In this document: piece after piece, positions 1 through 9,714 of the stretch | Layout: the number at the start of each line of letters is the position of its first letter | How positions within the stretch are numbered: the first letter of the stretch is position 1 | Assembly: GCA_028821995.1 (NCBI GenBank) | Contig: JAPKEQ010000007.1 | Coordinates: forward strand, 1-35,502 | Direction of reading: 5' to 3' | Length of the DNA stretch: 35,502 nucleotides | Source: Alphaproteobacteria bacterium | Lineage (GTDB): Bacteria; Pseudomonadota; Alphaproteobacteria; UBA2136; JAPKEQ01 | Made by a program: the position numbers and the translations under genes | The notes under the pieces: model-generated | What the model was told of the DNA's origin: nothing | Database searches by the model: none | What the model saw: only the letters and a program-made list of their open reading frames with translations

Positions 1-3000
1 CCAGCGACCCAACTTGCTCCACCAGATGAAAGGGCATAATCCCCAAGTGTAAAGGTCGTCACATTCACGTTACGTGTATTAAAGTCAACATTTGCGCCAA
101 AGTTCCCAATATGATGCGTCAAGGTACCTGCGTTATCAATGGCACCTGCTGTCATGCCGCTAAAGGATGCTTGTGATGCAGCGCCAGCTCCTTGATCCAT
201 TGCATTAAGCTGAGCAGGGTTTGTCATTTCACCAGCGACGTAATACACAGCCTCGGCTCTGGCAAGGTCATCTGCACTCACAAGGCCATCATTTTCAAGA
301 GATCCAGCCCAGATCCCCCAGTGCACATAATCACAATCTGTACATTTATAATCTGATACAAAGTCGCTCACAAGTACACCTTGGTTCTCATGAGAAATCA
401 CCATATCAGCCACATCAAGGTCTGTTCCAAGCGACGTACTTGGCGAGCCTCCTCCAATAAAGAGGTTACTTGCGGTATAAGTTTGCATGTCCTCAGCCAA
501 AGTAAACACCTTGAAAGCTCCGCCATTACCAGCAGCATTGTATGTACTATTACCAAGCACAACACGATCACCGTTAAAGGCTACTTCCTCACCAAGGCCA
601 TTACTGCCACCACCATCAATCATAAGAATTTCTTCACCAATCGCATCTGCGCCCGCATCTGCAAGGTCAAAGATAAACGCGCGATCATCTACAGGCGCAC
701 CAATAAGAATTTTTCCATCTTTAATATCAATAGATGTCCCAAGGCCATCAGACGATGCGTCACCGCTAATTGTTTTGTATGACGCATACGTAACGCCGTT
801 AAATCTATAAACTGCAACTTCGCCACTGCCGCCTGCCGAAGAATCTCCAACAGCAAAATACTCTCCGTTCTCACTTATAGCGATGGAATCATGTGCACCA
901 TAATTGATCGAGATCCCTTGAGGTGCAAATGATCCACCATTCGCTTGATAAACAGCAACACCGCCACTTGAACTAGAGTGCACCATAAAGTCTCCATTTA
1001 CTTCAATGTTTCGTCCCAATAAGCCACTTGTTATCGCGCCATTAATCGTCTGTCCTGTAGCCTCCCAGCCAGTAGCTGTCAAACGATACACATAAATCCT
1101 GCCCTCATCCACAGAAGCGACATCTTCGTGTTTAGCACCTACAAAGGCCCATTCGCCATCAATTGCCACATCAGCACCAAAGTTACCATTCATTTCCGCG
1201 CCTGGTGAGCTAATCATTGAGCCCTCTGCTGCCCAGTTACCTTGCTGGTCGCGTTTATAAAATTGAACAAAGCCATCGTCTGTAGCCCCGACATCACCTT
1301 CAGGAGCACCAACAATCATCCAATCCCCACTTACAGCAGTAGAATAACCAAAGTTATCACCAACAGCACCGCCCAATGTCTGCTCTCCGCCAGATGTACT
1401 ATTACCAAGTATCGTAGCAGTATTATTCATAGCGTCACCAGCCACAACAACGCCAGCATCTACGCCAGAGCTTTGCTGCTCAGCCGCGTAAGCCGTTAGG
1501 TTAGCAGCTGTACCCAGATCAAACTCTGCCATAACAAGTTCCTGAGTGGTACCAACTGTGTTTGCGGCCTCGTTTCCATCTTCAAGGAAACCTTCAATTT
1601 TAGCACTTACGTTGTTAGCAGCACCTGTCGCAGTATTCACATTAATTTCAATACCGCGATCAACAAAACCATTAGAGTCTACAGAGTTCGTCAAGCGTCT
1701 ATATTCACGGTTACCGTCATTATCCGCATCAACGCTCATAAATCCGCCAATAAAACCTTTGTATGTTTTGGTTTGGTTACGGTCAGCAATAGTTTTAGCT
1801 GTAAATTCTGCATCATCAGGACGTCTTGCAAAGCTATCTAGGCTTGTTTCATGCCCTGCAGCTGTTGTATCCATCACAATACCAGTAGGCGCTTGCCCTG
1901 TTCCAAAGTACTGGGCACTGCTTGTTGTACCGAGGTGTATCTCTGAGCCCGCTGCTCCTTGATTTTCATATCCTGCAAATGTACCGATCTGGCTGTTTGA
2001 ATCAATCTCTCCAAACACAGCACCAAAACCATCAATAACAATATTACCATTTGTATCTAGGTGCGTACTCAAGTTACCACCAATAAAGTTACGGCTGAGG
2101 TAATCATTATAAAGCGCACCATCAAATTGGTTTTGCGCAGACACATTATTTTCATTCGTAAAGTTTGGCACAAATCCGTATGTGGCAATGCCGCTTGTTG
2201 GAAGGTTTCCAGAATAAGGCTCACCTGCAAATACAGCAATATTATCGCCGCTATTTAAGCTTTCTAGGTTAAGCACAAAGAATTCATCGTTTGGATTTTT
2301 AAAGAAACGAACATTAAATCTCTCTCCGTCAATCTCAACATTTGATCTTGTTCCAAATCCATCACCATCAATTGGAAAGAGTACATTAAACACATTTCCT
2401 TGATCTTCAATGCGTGCTGCAAATTTACCATCCGCAAGGAACTGGCCCGAGATTTCCCCTTCAATGATTGTACCTGCAGTTGTATCTTTACGTGCAAATT
2501 TACCAAAGTGTGTTGGGCCATTTGCACTGCTCCCCCCACCAGTCGCCTCTTTATCAGTATTGTCCTGATTTACTGCAGTCAAATCTACAGAAGGCGTATC
2601 AATTGGTGCAACAATTGGATCAGAATTAAGGTTTGGTTGGGTTCCTACCACGGGGTCAAGCTGAGCACCATCATCGGCAGCCAAACCGCCATCAAACGCT
2701 GCACCCTGAGGGGCAGCTTGCTGTTGAGGCTCTGGCTGCCTGCCCGCAACACCTGGCTTTGACTGACCTTGTTGTGCAATTTGTTTTTGAGGAGGCTTCT
2801 TATCTCTCTCACCTGCAATTTTTGGCTCTTTTTTCTCTTGTTTTTGAGTTCCATCAGCTGCACCTGCTTGCTGATTATTTGGGTTAACAGGGTTTTGGCT
2901 TCCATCATCTTCGCCAAAGCTTGCACCAAAACTGTCTTGGATAATACGTGAGAATGCTGCATCTACAGGTTTGGGCTGTGGTGCTGGCTGATCAGGATCT

Positions 3001-3557
3001 TCAATTTCAATAAAGGTTCCCATTTGATCAAGTGGTACAGGTGTTTGGTTTGCAGGCGTACTCACCTCTAGGCAACACTGAGTTAGACCAACACGTGTTC
3101 CAAGTGCTGGGTCTACTGCAATAATACCACCAGAACCACGCACACCAATTGTTGCAAACGGTGTATTTACCTTCACTTCATCACGGTTATTTTTGGCAAT
3201 TTTACCTGTTACAAACTTAAATACACCCTTCGTCGCATTCATAATCGACGTACCTTGCTCGGTTTTTGGGTCATAAACATATTCATCAATAAGGAGTTCT
3301 GTGTTGGCGCTAATTGTAAAAATACTGTTATCTACAAAGATGATTTGGACCTTACCATCTTTACCTGTTACGACTGTTTGGTTTTGAAAAATTGGCGATT
3401 TTAATGCTAAATCAACACGTGAGCCATCATCATTTACGGCATATGCGGCGCCAGTAACGGCACTCACGTTACCAATAGCGTCTTCTGCATAAGAAGCAGA
3501 TGCCATTAATACAAACACTGCAATTGCGTAAATATGCCTTAAGATTTGATTTATCAT
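1..3557 (-). CDS. FecR-domain, FG-GAP-repeat exported protein (3' end outside window)
   Basis: Reading from ATG at 3557 on the minus strand gives an open frame to the window edge (about 1185 codons, C-terminus missing). It is not in the ORF track because no stop falls inside the window; I checked the frame near 1319 and 119 and it is the same. The preceding AAGGGGAC is a good ribosome binding site. Residues 1-24 form a signal peptide (…LMASASYA, then EDAIG). Residues about 30-150 match the FecR-type domain (VVTGKDGKVQIIFVDNSIFTIS, then TPFATIGVRG). A Q/P/K-rich linker follows, then a Gly/Asn-rich region of barrel character. About 730-1020 carries FG-GAP-like propeller repeats (FGYSTAVSGDWMIVGAPEG; FGADVAIDGEWAFVGAK). 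The last part (WGIWAG…YYVAGEM…HHIGNFGANVDF) resembles TbpB-like C-terminal barrels of other FecR proteins. Probably secreted or surface bound; ligand unknown. Domain names come from motif recognition, not a search. Confidence 0.85.
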   Translation of the reverse strand, partial: MINQILRHIYAIAVFVLMASASYAEDAIGNVSAVTGAAYAVNDDGSRVDLALKSPIFQNQTVVTGKDGKVQIIFVDNSIFTISANTELLIDEYVYDPKTEQGTSIMNATKGVFKFVTGKIAKNNRDEVKVNTPFATIGVRGSGGIIAVDPALGTRVGLTQCCLEVSTPANQTPVPLDQMGTFIEIEDPDQPAPQPKPVDAAFSRIIQDSFGASFGEDDGSQNPVNPNNQQAGAADGTQKQEKKEPKIAGERDKKPPQKQIAQQGQSKPGVAGRQPEPQQQAAPQGAAFDGGLAADDGAQLDPVVGTQPNLNSDPIVAPIDTPSVDLTAVNQDNTDKEATGGGSSANGPTHFGKFARKDTTAGTIIEGEISGQFLADGKFAARIEDQGNVFNVLFPIDGDGFGTRSNVEIDGERFNVRFFKNPNDEFFVLNLESLNSGDNIAVFAGEPYSGNLPTSGIATYGFVPNFTNENNVSAQNQFDGALYNDYLSRNFIGGNLSTHLDTNGNIVIDGFGAVFGEIDSNSQIGTFAGYENQGAAGSEIHLGTTSSAQYFGTGQAPTGIVMDTTAAGHETSLDSFARRPDDAEFTAKTIADRNQTKTYKGFIGGFMSVDADNDGNREYRRLTNSVDSNGFVDRGIEINVNTATGAANNVSAKIEGFLEDGNEAANTVGTTQELVMAEFDLGTAANLTAYAAEQQSSGVDAGVVVAGDAMNNTATILGNSTSGGEQTLGGAVGDNFGYSTAVSGDWMIVGAPEGDVGATDDGFVQFYKRDQQGNWAAEGSMISSPGAEMNGNFGADVAIDGEWAFVGAKHEDVASVDEGRIYVYRLTATGWEATGQTINGAITSGLLGRNIEVNGDFMVHSSSSGGVAVYQANGGSFAPQGISINYGAHDSIAISENGEYFAVGDSSAGGSGEVAVYRFNGVTYASYKTISGDASSDGLGTSIDIKDGKILIGAPVDDRAFIFDLADAGADAIGEEILMIDGGGSNGLGEEVAFNGDRVVLGNSTYNAAGNGGAFKVFTLAEDMQTYTASNLFIGGGSPSTSLGTDLDVADMVISHENQGVLVSDFVSDYKCTDCDYVHWGIWAGSLENDGLVSADDLARAEAVYYVAGEMTNPAQLNAMDQGAGAASQASFSGMTAGAIDNAGTLTHHIGNFGANVDFNTRNVNVTTFTLGDYALSSGGASWVA

Positions 3558-3589
3558 TTTTATAGTCCCCTTATCCATAACAGTCATCC

Positions 3590-3606
3590 AGCTCTATTTC
3601 AGAGCT
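3590..3606 (-). promoter_or_regulatory. small hairpin in 5' leader of the FecR-domain gene
   Basis: A perfect 6-bp inverted repeat AGCTCT…AGAGCT with a 5-nt loop lies about 35 nt before the start codon of the FecR-domain gene. It would fold in the mRNA leader. No T-run follows, so it is not a terminator. A role in translation or mRNA stability is only a guess. Confidence 0.3.
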
Positions 3607-3706
3607 ATAGATTTATGATGCCAAACATTAAAGCACTTAGACACTTTTCTGACGTAAACCAAACACTTCTTATATCTTAAGAAAAAGCCACCGTTGCAAT
3701 TACAGA

Positions 3707-3737
3707 ACAAAAAAAGAGGCGCTCATGCGCCCCTCTT
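3707..3737 (-). terminator. rho-independent terminator of the fad operon
   Basis: On the minus strand, AAGAGG(GG)CGC-ATGA-GCGCCTCTT is followed by seven Ts. The stem has a two-base bulge. It sits about 15 nt after the fadE stop codon and before the FecR-domain gene leader, so it closes the five-gene fatty-acid operon. Confidence 0.8.
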
Positions 3738-3752
3738 CCTAAGTATTGTGCT

Positions 3753-6176
3753 TTAGCGCGCTTTATAGGCTTCATAATCATAAGATGCTACCTGCACCAC
3801 ATGATCCATAGCCTTATCCGCATCTTTAATAAGTTTTGCTTCCGCAGCTGTAAGTGCTCCAGCCTTTTTAGCAGCTTCAGCCATTACCCCAAGAGGTGCC
3901 TTTTCAATACCATGTGTACGCTTAGCTTTGTTCAGCTTTTTACGCGCAACAGCGGCTTTTTTCACCTTAACCAAAGCATCTTCAAGCTCGCCAAGGCCTG
4001 GGTCATTTTTCTTAGGTGTGTAAACCCCTTCAGAAAGCCCCATGCGCACCTTATCTTTAGCATCAGTAAGAGACTTCATTACCGCGTGCATATCCTTATC
4101 AGTCGCACGTTTTTCGCGCCAGCCAAGCGGTGCAATGGCAATACCCATCTTAAAACGAAGGAAGCGAGAAGGCAGGTTACGATGTGCCTCTTTAAGAGCT
4201 TGCTCAATTTCATAGATATGCGTTTTAAGCGCAAGCTCAACAACAGGTGCGTAAGCTGCTTTATCTTTTTCTCCGTGGTAACGGTGAAGCGCTGCCATTG
4301 CAAGGCTCAAATGCCCTAAAGCATCAGAAAAGCGCCCTGAAAGACTTTCCTTAAACTTGAACTTTCCACCAAGTGTTAAGAGTGCATAATCTGACAAAGA
4401 TGCAAAAGAAAGACTAAGTCTTGTCAGCTTTCTGTAGTAACGTTTTTCTAGAGCATCACCAGATACAGGCGCGCCATACCCGCCAGTAAGGCCAAGAATA
4501 AACGCACGTATTGTATTACTCATAAAGTGATTCAAATGGCCAAATATTGCCTTATCAAACGCTTTAAGATCTCCGTTTTGAATAGATTCAGTTTCTGCCT
4601 GCAAATAAGGGTGGCAACGAATTGCCCCTTGCCCAAACACAATCATTGAACGTGTAAGGATATTTGCACCTTCTACAGTAATTCCGATTGGAATTGATTG
4701 GTATGCACGACCAAAGATGTTGGCCTTACCTTGGCAAATGGCACTGCCGGCCATAATGTCCATACCGTCATTCACGCAAGTACGCATACCTTCAGTCAGA
4801 TAGTTTTTAGAAATGGCCGACATCACAGAAGGCTTTTCACCTGCATCAATACCGCCGCACGTAAGAACCCGCATCGCATCCATTGAATACGTCATCGCTG
4901 CGCAGCGCACAAGGCGCTCCTGCACCCCTTCAAAAGCGGCAATTGGCACGCCAAACTGCTCACGTACTTGCGCATAAGCCGTTGCAGCACGTACAGAAAG
5001 CTCAGCTCCACCGACACTAAGAGATGGAAGCGAAATACTACGACCAACCGCAAGGCATTCCATCAGCATACGCCAGCCTTGCCCTGCATATTCTTCTCCG
5101 CCAATAATACGGTCAAGTTCAATAAACACATCCTTACCCTGTACTGTACCATTCGGGAATGGTACGCCCATTGGGTCATGACGATTGCCAACGTTAAGGC
5201 CTTTAGTCTCACGCGGCAGAAGCGCGCAAGTAATACCAATATCTTCTTTATCACCAAGAATACCTTTAGGATCATAAAGGCGGAAGGCCAGTCCAATAAC
5301 AGTCGCAATTGGCGCCAACGTAATGTAACGCTTATCGAAGGTCAGGTTAATACCAACAACCTCTTTGCCTTTAATTTTTTTCTTAACCACAGTACCAAAG
5401 CTACGACCATTTGCGGCGTCACTACCTGCATGGGGTTCAGTAAGAGCAAAACATGGAATTTCTTCACCCACTGCGAGGCGAGGCAAGTAATAATCTTTCT
5501 GCTTTTTGGTTCCATAATGCATGAGCAGCTCCGCAGGGCCGAGAGAATTTGGTACCATCACCATAACGGCTGTTGGCAGAGAGCGGCTTGAAATTTTAGT
5601 CACAACCTCACTGTGCCCAATTCCGCCAAAACCAAGGCCACCATATTTTTTAGGGATAATCATCCCAAGGAATTTTTCCTTCTTAATATAGCTCCAAACT
5701 TTGTCAGAAAGTTCACGATTGCAATGAATTTCATCATTATCAATCATCGCACACAGCTTCTCCACCTGGTTGCCCAGAAAATCTTTTTCAGATTTTGTCA
5801 GCTTCTTCGGCTTAAAGTTTTTAACTTTTTTCCAGTCAGGCTTCCCTGAAAAGAACTCCCCCTCAAACCAAGTTGTGCCAGCTTTAAGTGCTGTGTCTTC
5901 TGTTTCAGAAATTTTAGGAAGAATTTTAGCTGCAATATTCATAATAAAGCTACTAATGAGATACCGTCTAAGTGGCACCAAACCAAAAATAAGAACCGCA
6001 CTCACATAAACAGAAAGAAGCGCCGTAAACCAGCCACCTTCTGGAGCATAAAGCACATGCATACCATAAAGCACAATTGCGCCAGCACTCACCCATGCAG
6101 CATAACCTTTACGCAAATAAACTAAGGCATACAGCGCCAGAATTGCTAGTCCAATATAACAGATCATTGTTGTCAT
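3753..6176 (-). CDS. fadE: Acyl-CoA dehydrogenase, FadE type
   Basis: The 807-aa product matches proteobacterial FadE (about 815 aa), the flavoenzyme that makes trans-2-enoyl-CoA in the first step of beta-oxidation. The N-terminus has two or three hydrophobic segments (CYIGLAILALYALVYL; FTALLSVYVSAVLIFGLVP), so the enzyme is probably membrane anchored. The dehydrogenase core follows: CFALTEPHAGSDAANG, the family flavin/substrate segment, and the FadE hallmark VEGANILTRSMIVFGQGAIRCHPY. The last 250 residues are the FadE-specific basic alpha-helical C-terminal domain (Lys/Ala-rich). The start is preceded by GGAGA at good spacing. It is the last gene of the operon, 59 nt after the hydratase/dehydrogenase gene and just before a terminator. 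The electron acceptor (ETF or other) is not encoded here. Confidence 0.93.
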   Translation of the reverse strand: MTTMICYIGLAILALYALVYLRKGYAAWVSAGAIVLYGMHVLYAPEGGWFTALLSVYVSAVLIFGLVPLRRYLISSFIMNIAAKILPKISETEDTALKAGTTWFEGEFFSGKPDWKKVKNFKPKKLTKSEKDFLGNQVEKLCAMIDNDEIHCNRELSDKVWSYIKKEKFLGMIIPKKYGGLGFGGIGHSEVVTKISSRSLPTAVMVMVPNSLGPAELLMHYGTKKQKDYYLPRLAVGEEIPCFALTEPHAGSDAANGRSFGTVVKKKIKGKEVVGINLTFDKRYITLAPIATVIGLAFRLYDPKGILGDKEDIGITCALLPRETKGLNVGNRHDPMGVPFPNGTVQGKDVFIELDRIIGGEEYAGQGWRMLMECLAVGRSISLPSLSVGGAELSVRAATAYAQVREQFGVPIAAFEGVQERLVRCAAMTYSMDAMRVLTCGGIDAGEKPSVMSAISKNYLTEGMRTCVNDGMDIMAGSAICQGKANIFGRAYQSIPIGITVEGANILTRSMIVFGQGAIRCHPYLQAETESIQNGDLKAFDKAIFGHLNHFMSNTIRAFILGLTGGYGAPVSGDALEKRYYRKLTRLSLSFASLSDYALLTLGGKFKFKESLSGRFSDALGHLSLAMAALHRYHGEKDKAAYAPVVELALKTHIYEIEQALKEAHRNLPSRFLRFKMGIAIAPLGWREKRATDKDMHAVMKSLTDAKDKVRMGLSEGVYTPKKNDPGLGELEDALVKVKKAAVARKKLNKAKRTHGIEKAPLGVMAEAAKKAGALTAAEAKLIKDADKAMDHVVQVASYDYEAYKAR

Positions 6177-6235
6177 TTTTTGTCTCCGTTTTTATATCTG
6201 TGCATGTGCTTATTTATGAAGCTTGCACTCTTGTT

Positions 6236-8569
6236 TTAATTACGTAGTGGCTTACCTTTTTTAAGCATATGCAAAATACGGTCACGTGTGCCTTTGGTTT
6301 TACACAAAGTTACAATAGCGTCGCGTTCTAACTTAAGGACGTCCTGCTCAGAAACCTCATCTAAAACATCCTTTTCACCGCCAGTAAGCACTTTTGCAAG
6401 CTCGCCTGCAATCACAACATCATGCGGCGTTGCCATACCTTTTTTAGCAAAATCATTTACGCCCATTTGCATAGCCACCTGTCCGCTTTCGCCGGCAAGT
6501 TTAAACACAGGTGATACGGGAGGCTCGTAGCCTTCTGCCATTGCTAGAACTCTTGCTTTTCCTTCTGCAAGAAGACGGTCCTTGTTCATAATTACTTTGT
6601 CTTCCGCACGCAGAAATTCCATTTTTTGACATTCAAAAGCAGAAGTTCCAACTTGCGCAGTTGCAATGGCCATAAAGGATTCCATTGCCGCAGGCATCGG
6701 CCCTTTCATTGCTTTTTTCTTACTGCTGTGACGCTCAAGCATTTCTTTACAACCGCCCCACCCAGGCACAATACCCACACCAGCCTCAACAAGACCCATG
6801 TAAGTTTCTGCATGCGCTGTAAGTGCATTACAATGCAATAGCGTTTCACAGCCACCGCCAAGAGCCATACCGCTCGGCGCGCCGACTACAGGGAAATTTG
6901 CATACTTCATCCGGTTAAATGTATTTTGACCATGAGAGAGAATCCAGCGCACAAGCGGGAACAAACGAAGCTTGCTTGTAACCAGTAGCATGAGAATATT
7001 AGCGCCCACGCTAAAGTTAGAGGCCTCATTATGAAAAACCATACCTTTCAGCTTATTCTTCTCAATATAATCAACTGACTTATTAATAAGAGAGAGGCTT
7101 AACGGGTTAAGCGAATTCATTTTGGAATGGTATTCAAGGCAAACAACGCCATCGCCAATATCCCAAAGAGAGGCACTCTTATTAGAAAGAATTGGACGCT
7201 TTTGGCGTTTAATATCCTGAAGAAGAAGAACACCATCAGCGCGCTTCACTACATCATATTTGCCGCGTGGGTTTAGAGCGTGCATGCGCTCACTTTTCAC
7301 TGCGTAAAACTTCTGCTCTCTTGCATGCTGAATCAGCTTAGGCACTTTTCTGCCTTCCATAACAAGCATATCATGAATCCAGTCCGTACCAATCTTATCC
7401 ATGAGTTCAAACGGACCGTATTTCCAGTTAAACCCAAGACGCATAGCCTCATCTACGGCGTGAATATCATCCGCAATTTCAGGCACAAGGCTTGCCGCAT
7501 AAGCAAGTGTATGGCTCATCACATCCCACGCGTAGCGCGCTTCAAGGCTATCATGGCTCATCAGGCCTTTTAGGCCGCCCTTTTTGTACATTTTTAAGCA
7601 AGCAGGCTTAGGGCGGACTGCTGCTGCATAACCTTTTGTTTCAAGGTTAAGCACTTCTTTTTGCTTTTTACCGCCTTCAGTATTAAGGCGATAAAACCCA
7701 CCCTTTCCTTTACGGCCCGTGTATCCATCAGCAATCATCTCTGACAGAAACTCAGGGGCATCACCAAGCGCATTAAAAGGATCATTCTTTTTAAGAGAGC
7801 CTTGCATGCTGCTTAAAATATGCGGCATAAGATCAAGGCCGACAAGATCAAGAAGGCCAAATACACCTGTTCTTGGGAAACCAAAACTGCGCCCAAGTAC
7901 AGCGTCTGCACTTTCCACATCAATACCGTGTTCAATGGCTTTTACAACAGCCGCATGAAGCCAGTAAATACCAATACGATTACCAATAAAACCGGGGGTA
8001 TCTTTAGCATTCACATTGGTTTTACCCATATGCACATCTGTAAAATCTGTAATGGTTTTTAGTAGATTTTTATCTGTATCATCTGAAGACACAATCTCAA
8101 GCAGACGCATATAACGCGGCGGGTTAAAGAAGTGCGTAATCGCAAACTTCTTTTTCTGCGCGGCGGTAAGCTCTGCCGTTAAGTCTGCTAAAGGAATAGT
8201 AGATGTATTGGAACTTACGAGCGCTGTACGCTTTACATGCTTGAAAACAGTTTTATATAAATTGCGCTTAATATCTAGGTTTTCGATAATAGCCTCGACC
8301 ACCCAGTCACAGCCTTTAAGTAGCTCCAGATCATCTTCCAAGTTACAAGGCGTAATGCGCTTTGCAAATGACTTATGCATCAATGGTGCAGGCTTGGTTT
8401 TAAGCAGTTTTGCAATTGCAGATTTGGCAACAGCACTGCGATCTTTCTTTTCACCTTTTGGTACAATGTCAAAAAGCAAAACCTCAACGCCAGCATTAGC
8501 TGCCTGAGCGGCAATCCCTGCCCCCATAACACCAGCACCAATGACAGCAACCTTTTTAATTTCAGCCAT
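6236..8569 (-). CDS. fadN: 3-hydroxyacyl-CoA dehydrogenase/enoyl-CoA hydratase, FadN-like
   Basis: This is a two-domain beta-oxidation enzyme of 777 aa: enoyl-CoA hydration, then NAD-dependent oxidation of 3-hydroxyacyl-CoA. The dehydrogenase half comes first (VAVIGAGVMGAGIAAQ near the N-terminus binds NAD; THFFNPPRYMRLLE near 146 carries the catalytic His). The crotonase half is C-terminal (ALGGGCETL near 570 and GLVEAGVGIVPGWGG hold the two expected Glu). This order is opposite to FadB/FadJ and the same as Bacillus FadN. The track ORF starts 17 codons earlier, inside the thiolase gene; MAEIKKVAVIG is the better start because GGAGG lies just upstream and it leaves only 2 nt after the thiolase stop. 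The gene symbol follows domain order, not proven orthology. Confidence 0.9.
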   Translation of the reverse strand: MAEIKKVAVIGAGVMGAGIAAQAANAGVEVLLFDIVPKGEKKDRSAVAKSAIAKLLKTKPAPLMHKSFAKRITPCNLEDDLELLKGCDWVVEAIIENLDIKRNLYKTVFKHVKRTALVSSNTSTIPLADLTAELTAAQKKKFAITHFFNPPRYMRLLEIVSSDDTDKNLLKTITDFTDVHMGKTNVNAKDTPGFIGNRIGIYWLHAAVVKAIEHGIDVESADAVLGRSFGFPRTGVFGLLDLVGLDLMPHILSSMQGSLKKNDPFNALGDAPEFLSEMIADGYTGRKGKGGFYRLNTEGGKKQKEVLNLETKGYAAAVRPKPACLKMYKKGGLKGLMSHDSLEARYAWDVMSHTLAYAASLVPEIADDIHAVDEAMRLGFNWKYGPFELMDKIGTDWIHDMLVMEGRKVPKLIQHAREQKFYAVKSERMHALNPRGKYDVVKRADGVLLLQDIKRQKRPILSNKSASLWDIGDGVVCLEYHSKMNSLNPLSLSLINKSVDYIEKNKLKGMVFHNEASNFSVGANILMLLVTSKLRLFPLVRWILSHGQNTFNRMKYANFPVVGAPSGMALGGGCETLLHCNALTAHAETYMGLVEAGVGIVPGWGGCKEMLERHSSKKKAMKGPMPAAMESFMAIATAQVGTSAFECQKMEFLRAEDKVIMNKDRLLAEGKARVLAMAEGYEPPVSPVFKLAGESGQVAMQMGVNDFAKKGMATPHDVVIAGELAKVLTGGEKDVLDEVSEQDVLKLERDAIVTLCKTKGTRDRILHMLKKGKPLRN

Positions 8570-8571
8570 GC

Positions 8572-9714
8572 TTATAGCGCCTCCAGTACCGTTGCAATAC
8601 CTTGTCCGCCACCAATACACTGGGTTGCTAGGCCGTACTTTTTACCTTCACGCTGCAACAGGCTTGCAAGCTTACCAGTAATGCGGGCTCCAGTTGAACC
8701 AAGCGGATGCCCCAAAGCAATCGCTCCGCCATCAAGGTTAATTTTATCCATTGAATCTTTTAACTTTAGATCGTGAATAACTGCAAGAGACTGAGAAGCA
8801 AAGGCTTCGTTGAGTTCAATAATATCGATATCGCTCATCTTTAAACCTGCGCGTTTAAGTGCCTTTTTACTAGATTCCACAGGGCCAATACCCATAATTT
8901 TAGGGTCGCACCCACTAATAGCAAATGACTTAATTTCTGCAATTGGCTTCAGCTTATTCTTCTTTGCAAATTCTGCACTACAAACAAGAACCGCACTTGC
9001 GCCGTCTGTAAGCGGAGAAGCTGTTCCTGCTGTTACACTACCATTTTCATCAAAGGCTGGTTTAAGGCCTGCGAGTGACGCTGCATCTGTCCCCGGACGC
9101 GGACAGCCATCTTCCTTAACAATACCATAACGTGTTTGTATCGGAATAATTTCATCCTTAAATGCTTTTTTCTTAACCGCAGCGGCAGCCTTATCTTGGC
9201 TTAATACTGCAAATTCATCTTGTTTCTCACGGCTAATTTTATATTTTTTTGCAAGATTTTCAGCTGTTTTACCCATGCCCATGTAAGCACCAGGATTCTT
9301 TTTATACAGCTCTGGGTTAGGCATTGGGTTAAAGCCTGTCATCGGCACGCGGCTCATAGATTCTACGCCAGCGCAAATAAAGGCATCTCCAGCACCCATG
9401 CGTATATTACCTGCCGCCATATGAATCGCCTGCATAGAAGAGCCACAAAAACGGTTTACTGTTGTACCGCCAATGCTTTCAGGAAGTCCTGCATGAAGCA
9501 CGACAAGTCTCGCCAGGTTAAAGCCCTGCTCTCCTTCTGGGAAGGCACACCCAAGAATAAGGTCTTCAATCTTTTTAGGATCTACGCCGCTTTTTTTAAT
9601 AAGCCCCAGCACAGTTTGCGCAGCAAGTTCATCAGCACGCACAGATTTAAGTGCCCCCTTATAAGCAAGGGTATATGGTGAACGTACGTATTCAGCAATT
9701 ACAACAGATGTCAT
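8572..9714 (-). CDS. fadA: Acetyl-CoA acyltransferase (3-ketoacyl-CoA thiolase)
   Basis: A 380-aa thiolase that cleaves 3-ketoacyl-CoA with CoA to acetyl-CoA and a shortened acyl-CoA. The nucleophilic Cys is in VNRFCGSSMQAIHMA (about residue 90). The C-terminal catalytic pair is in GHPLGSTGAR and CIGGGQGIATVLE. The substrate-side loop NPELYKKNPGAYMGMGKTAEN is typical of degradative thiolases. Its ATG overlaps the fadD stop as ATGA, and its stop lies 2 nt from the next start, so translation of fadD, fadA and the FadN-like gene is probably coupled. In this operon the beta-oxidation role is much more likely than PHB biosynthesis. Confidence 0.93.
   Translation of the reverse strand: MTSVVIAEYVRSPYTLAYKGALKSVRADELAAQTVLGLIKKSGVDPKKIEDLILGCAFPEGEQGFNLARLVVLHAGLPESIGGTTVNRFCGSSMQAIHMAAGNIRMGAGDAFICAGVESMSRVPMTGFNPMPNPELYKKNPGAYMGMGKTAENLAKKYKISREKQDEFAVLSQDKAAAAVKKKAFKDEIIPIQTRYGIVKEDGCPRPGTDAASLAGLKPAFDENGSVTAGTASPLTDGASAVLVCSAEFAKKNKLKPIAEIKSFAISGCDPKIMGIGPVESSKKALKRAGLKMSDIDIIELNEAFASQSLAVIHDLKLKDSMDKINLDGGAIALGHPLGSTGARITGKLASLLQREGKKYGLATQCIGGGQGIATVLEAL

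Noticed and set aside
221-2962. Several plus- and minus-strand ORFs of 60-138 aa
   Set aside because: All lie in other frames of the continuous minus-strand FecR-domain gene; their translations are low-complexity and have no ribosome sites.
4968-5591. 207-aa plus ORF opposite fadE
   Set aside because: It is antisense to a complete FadE frame and reads as random sequence.
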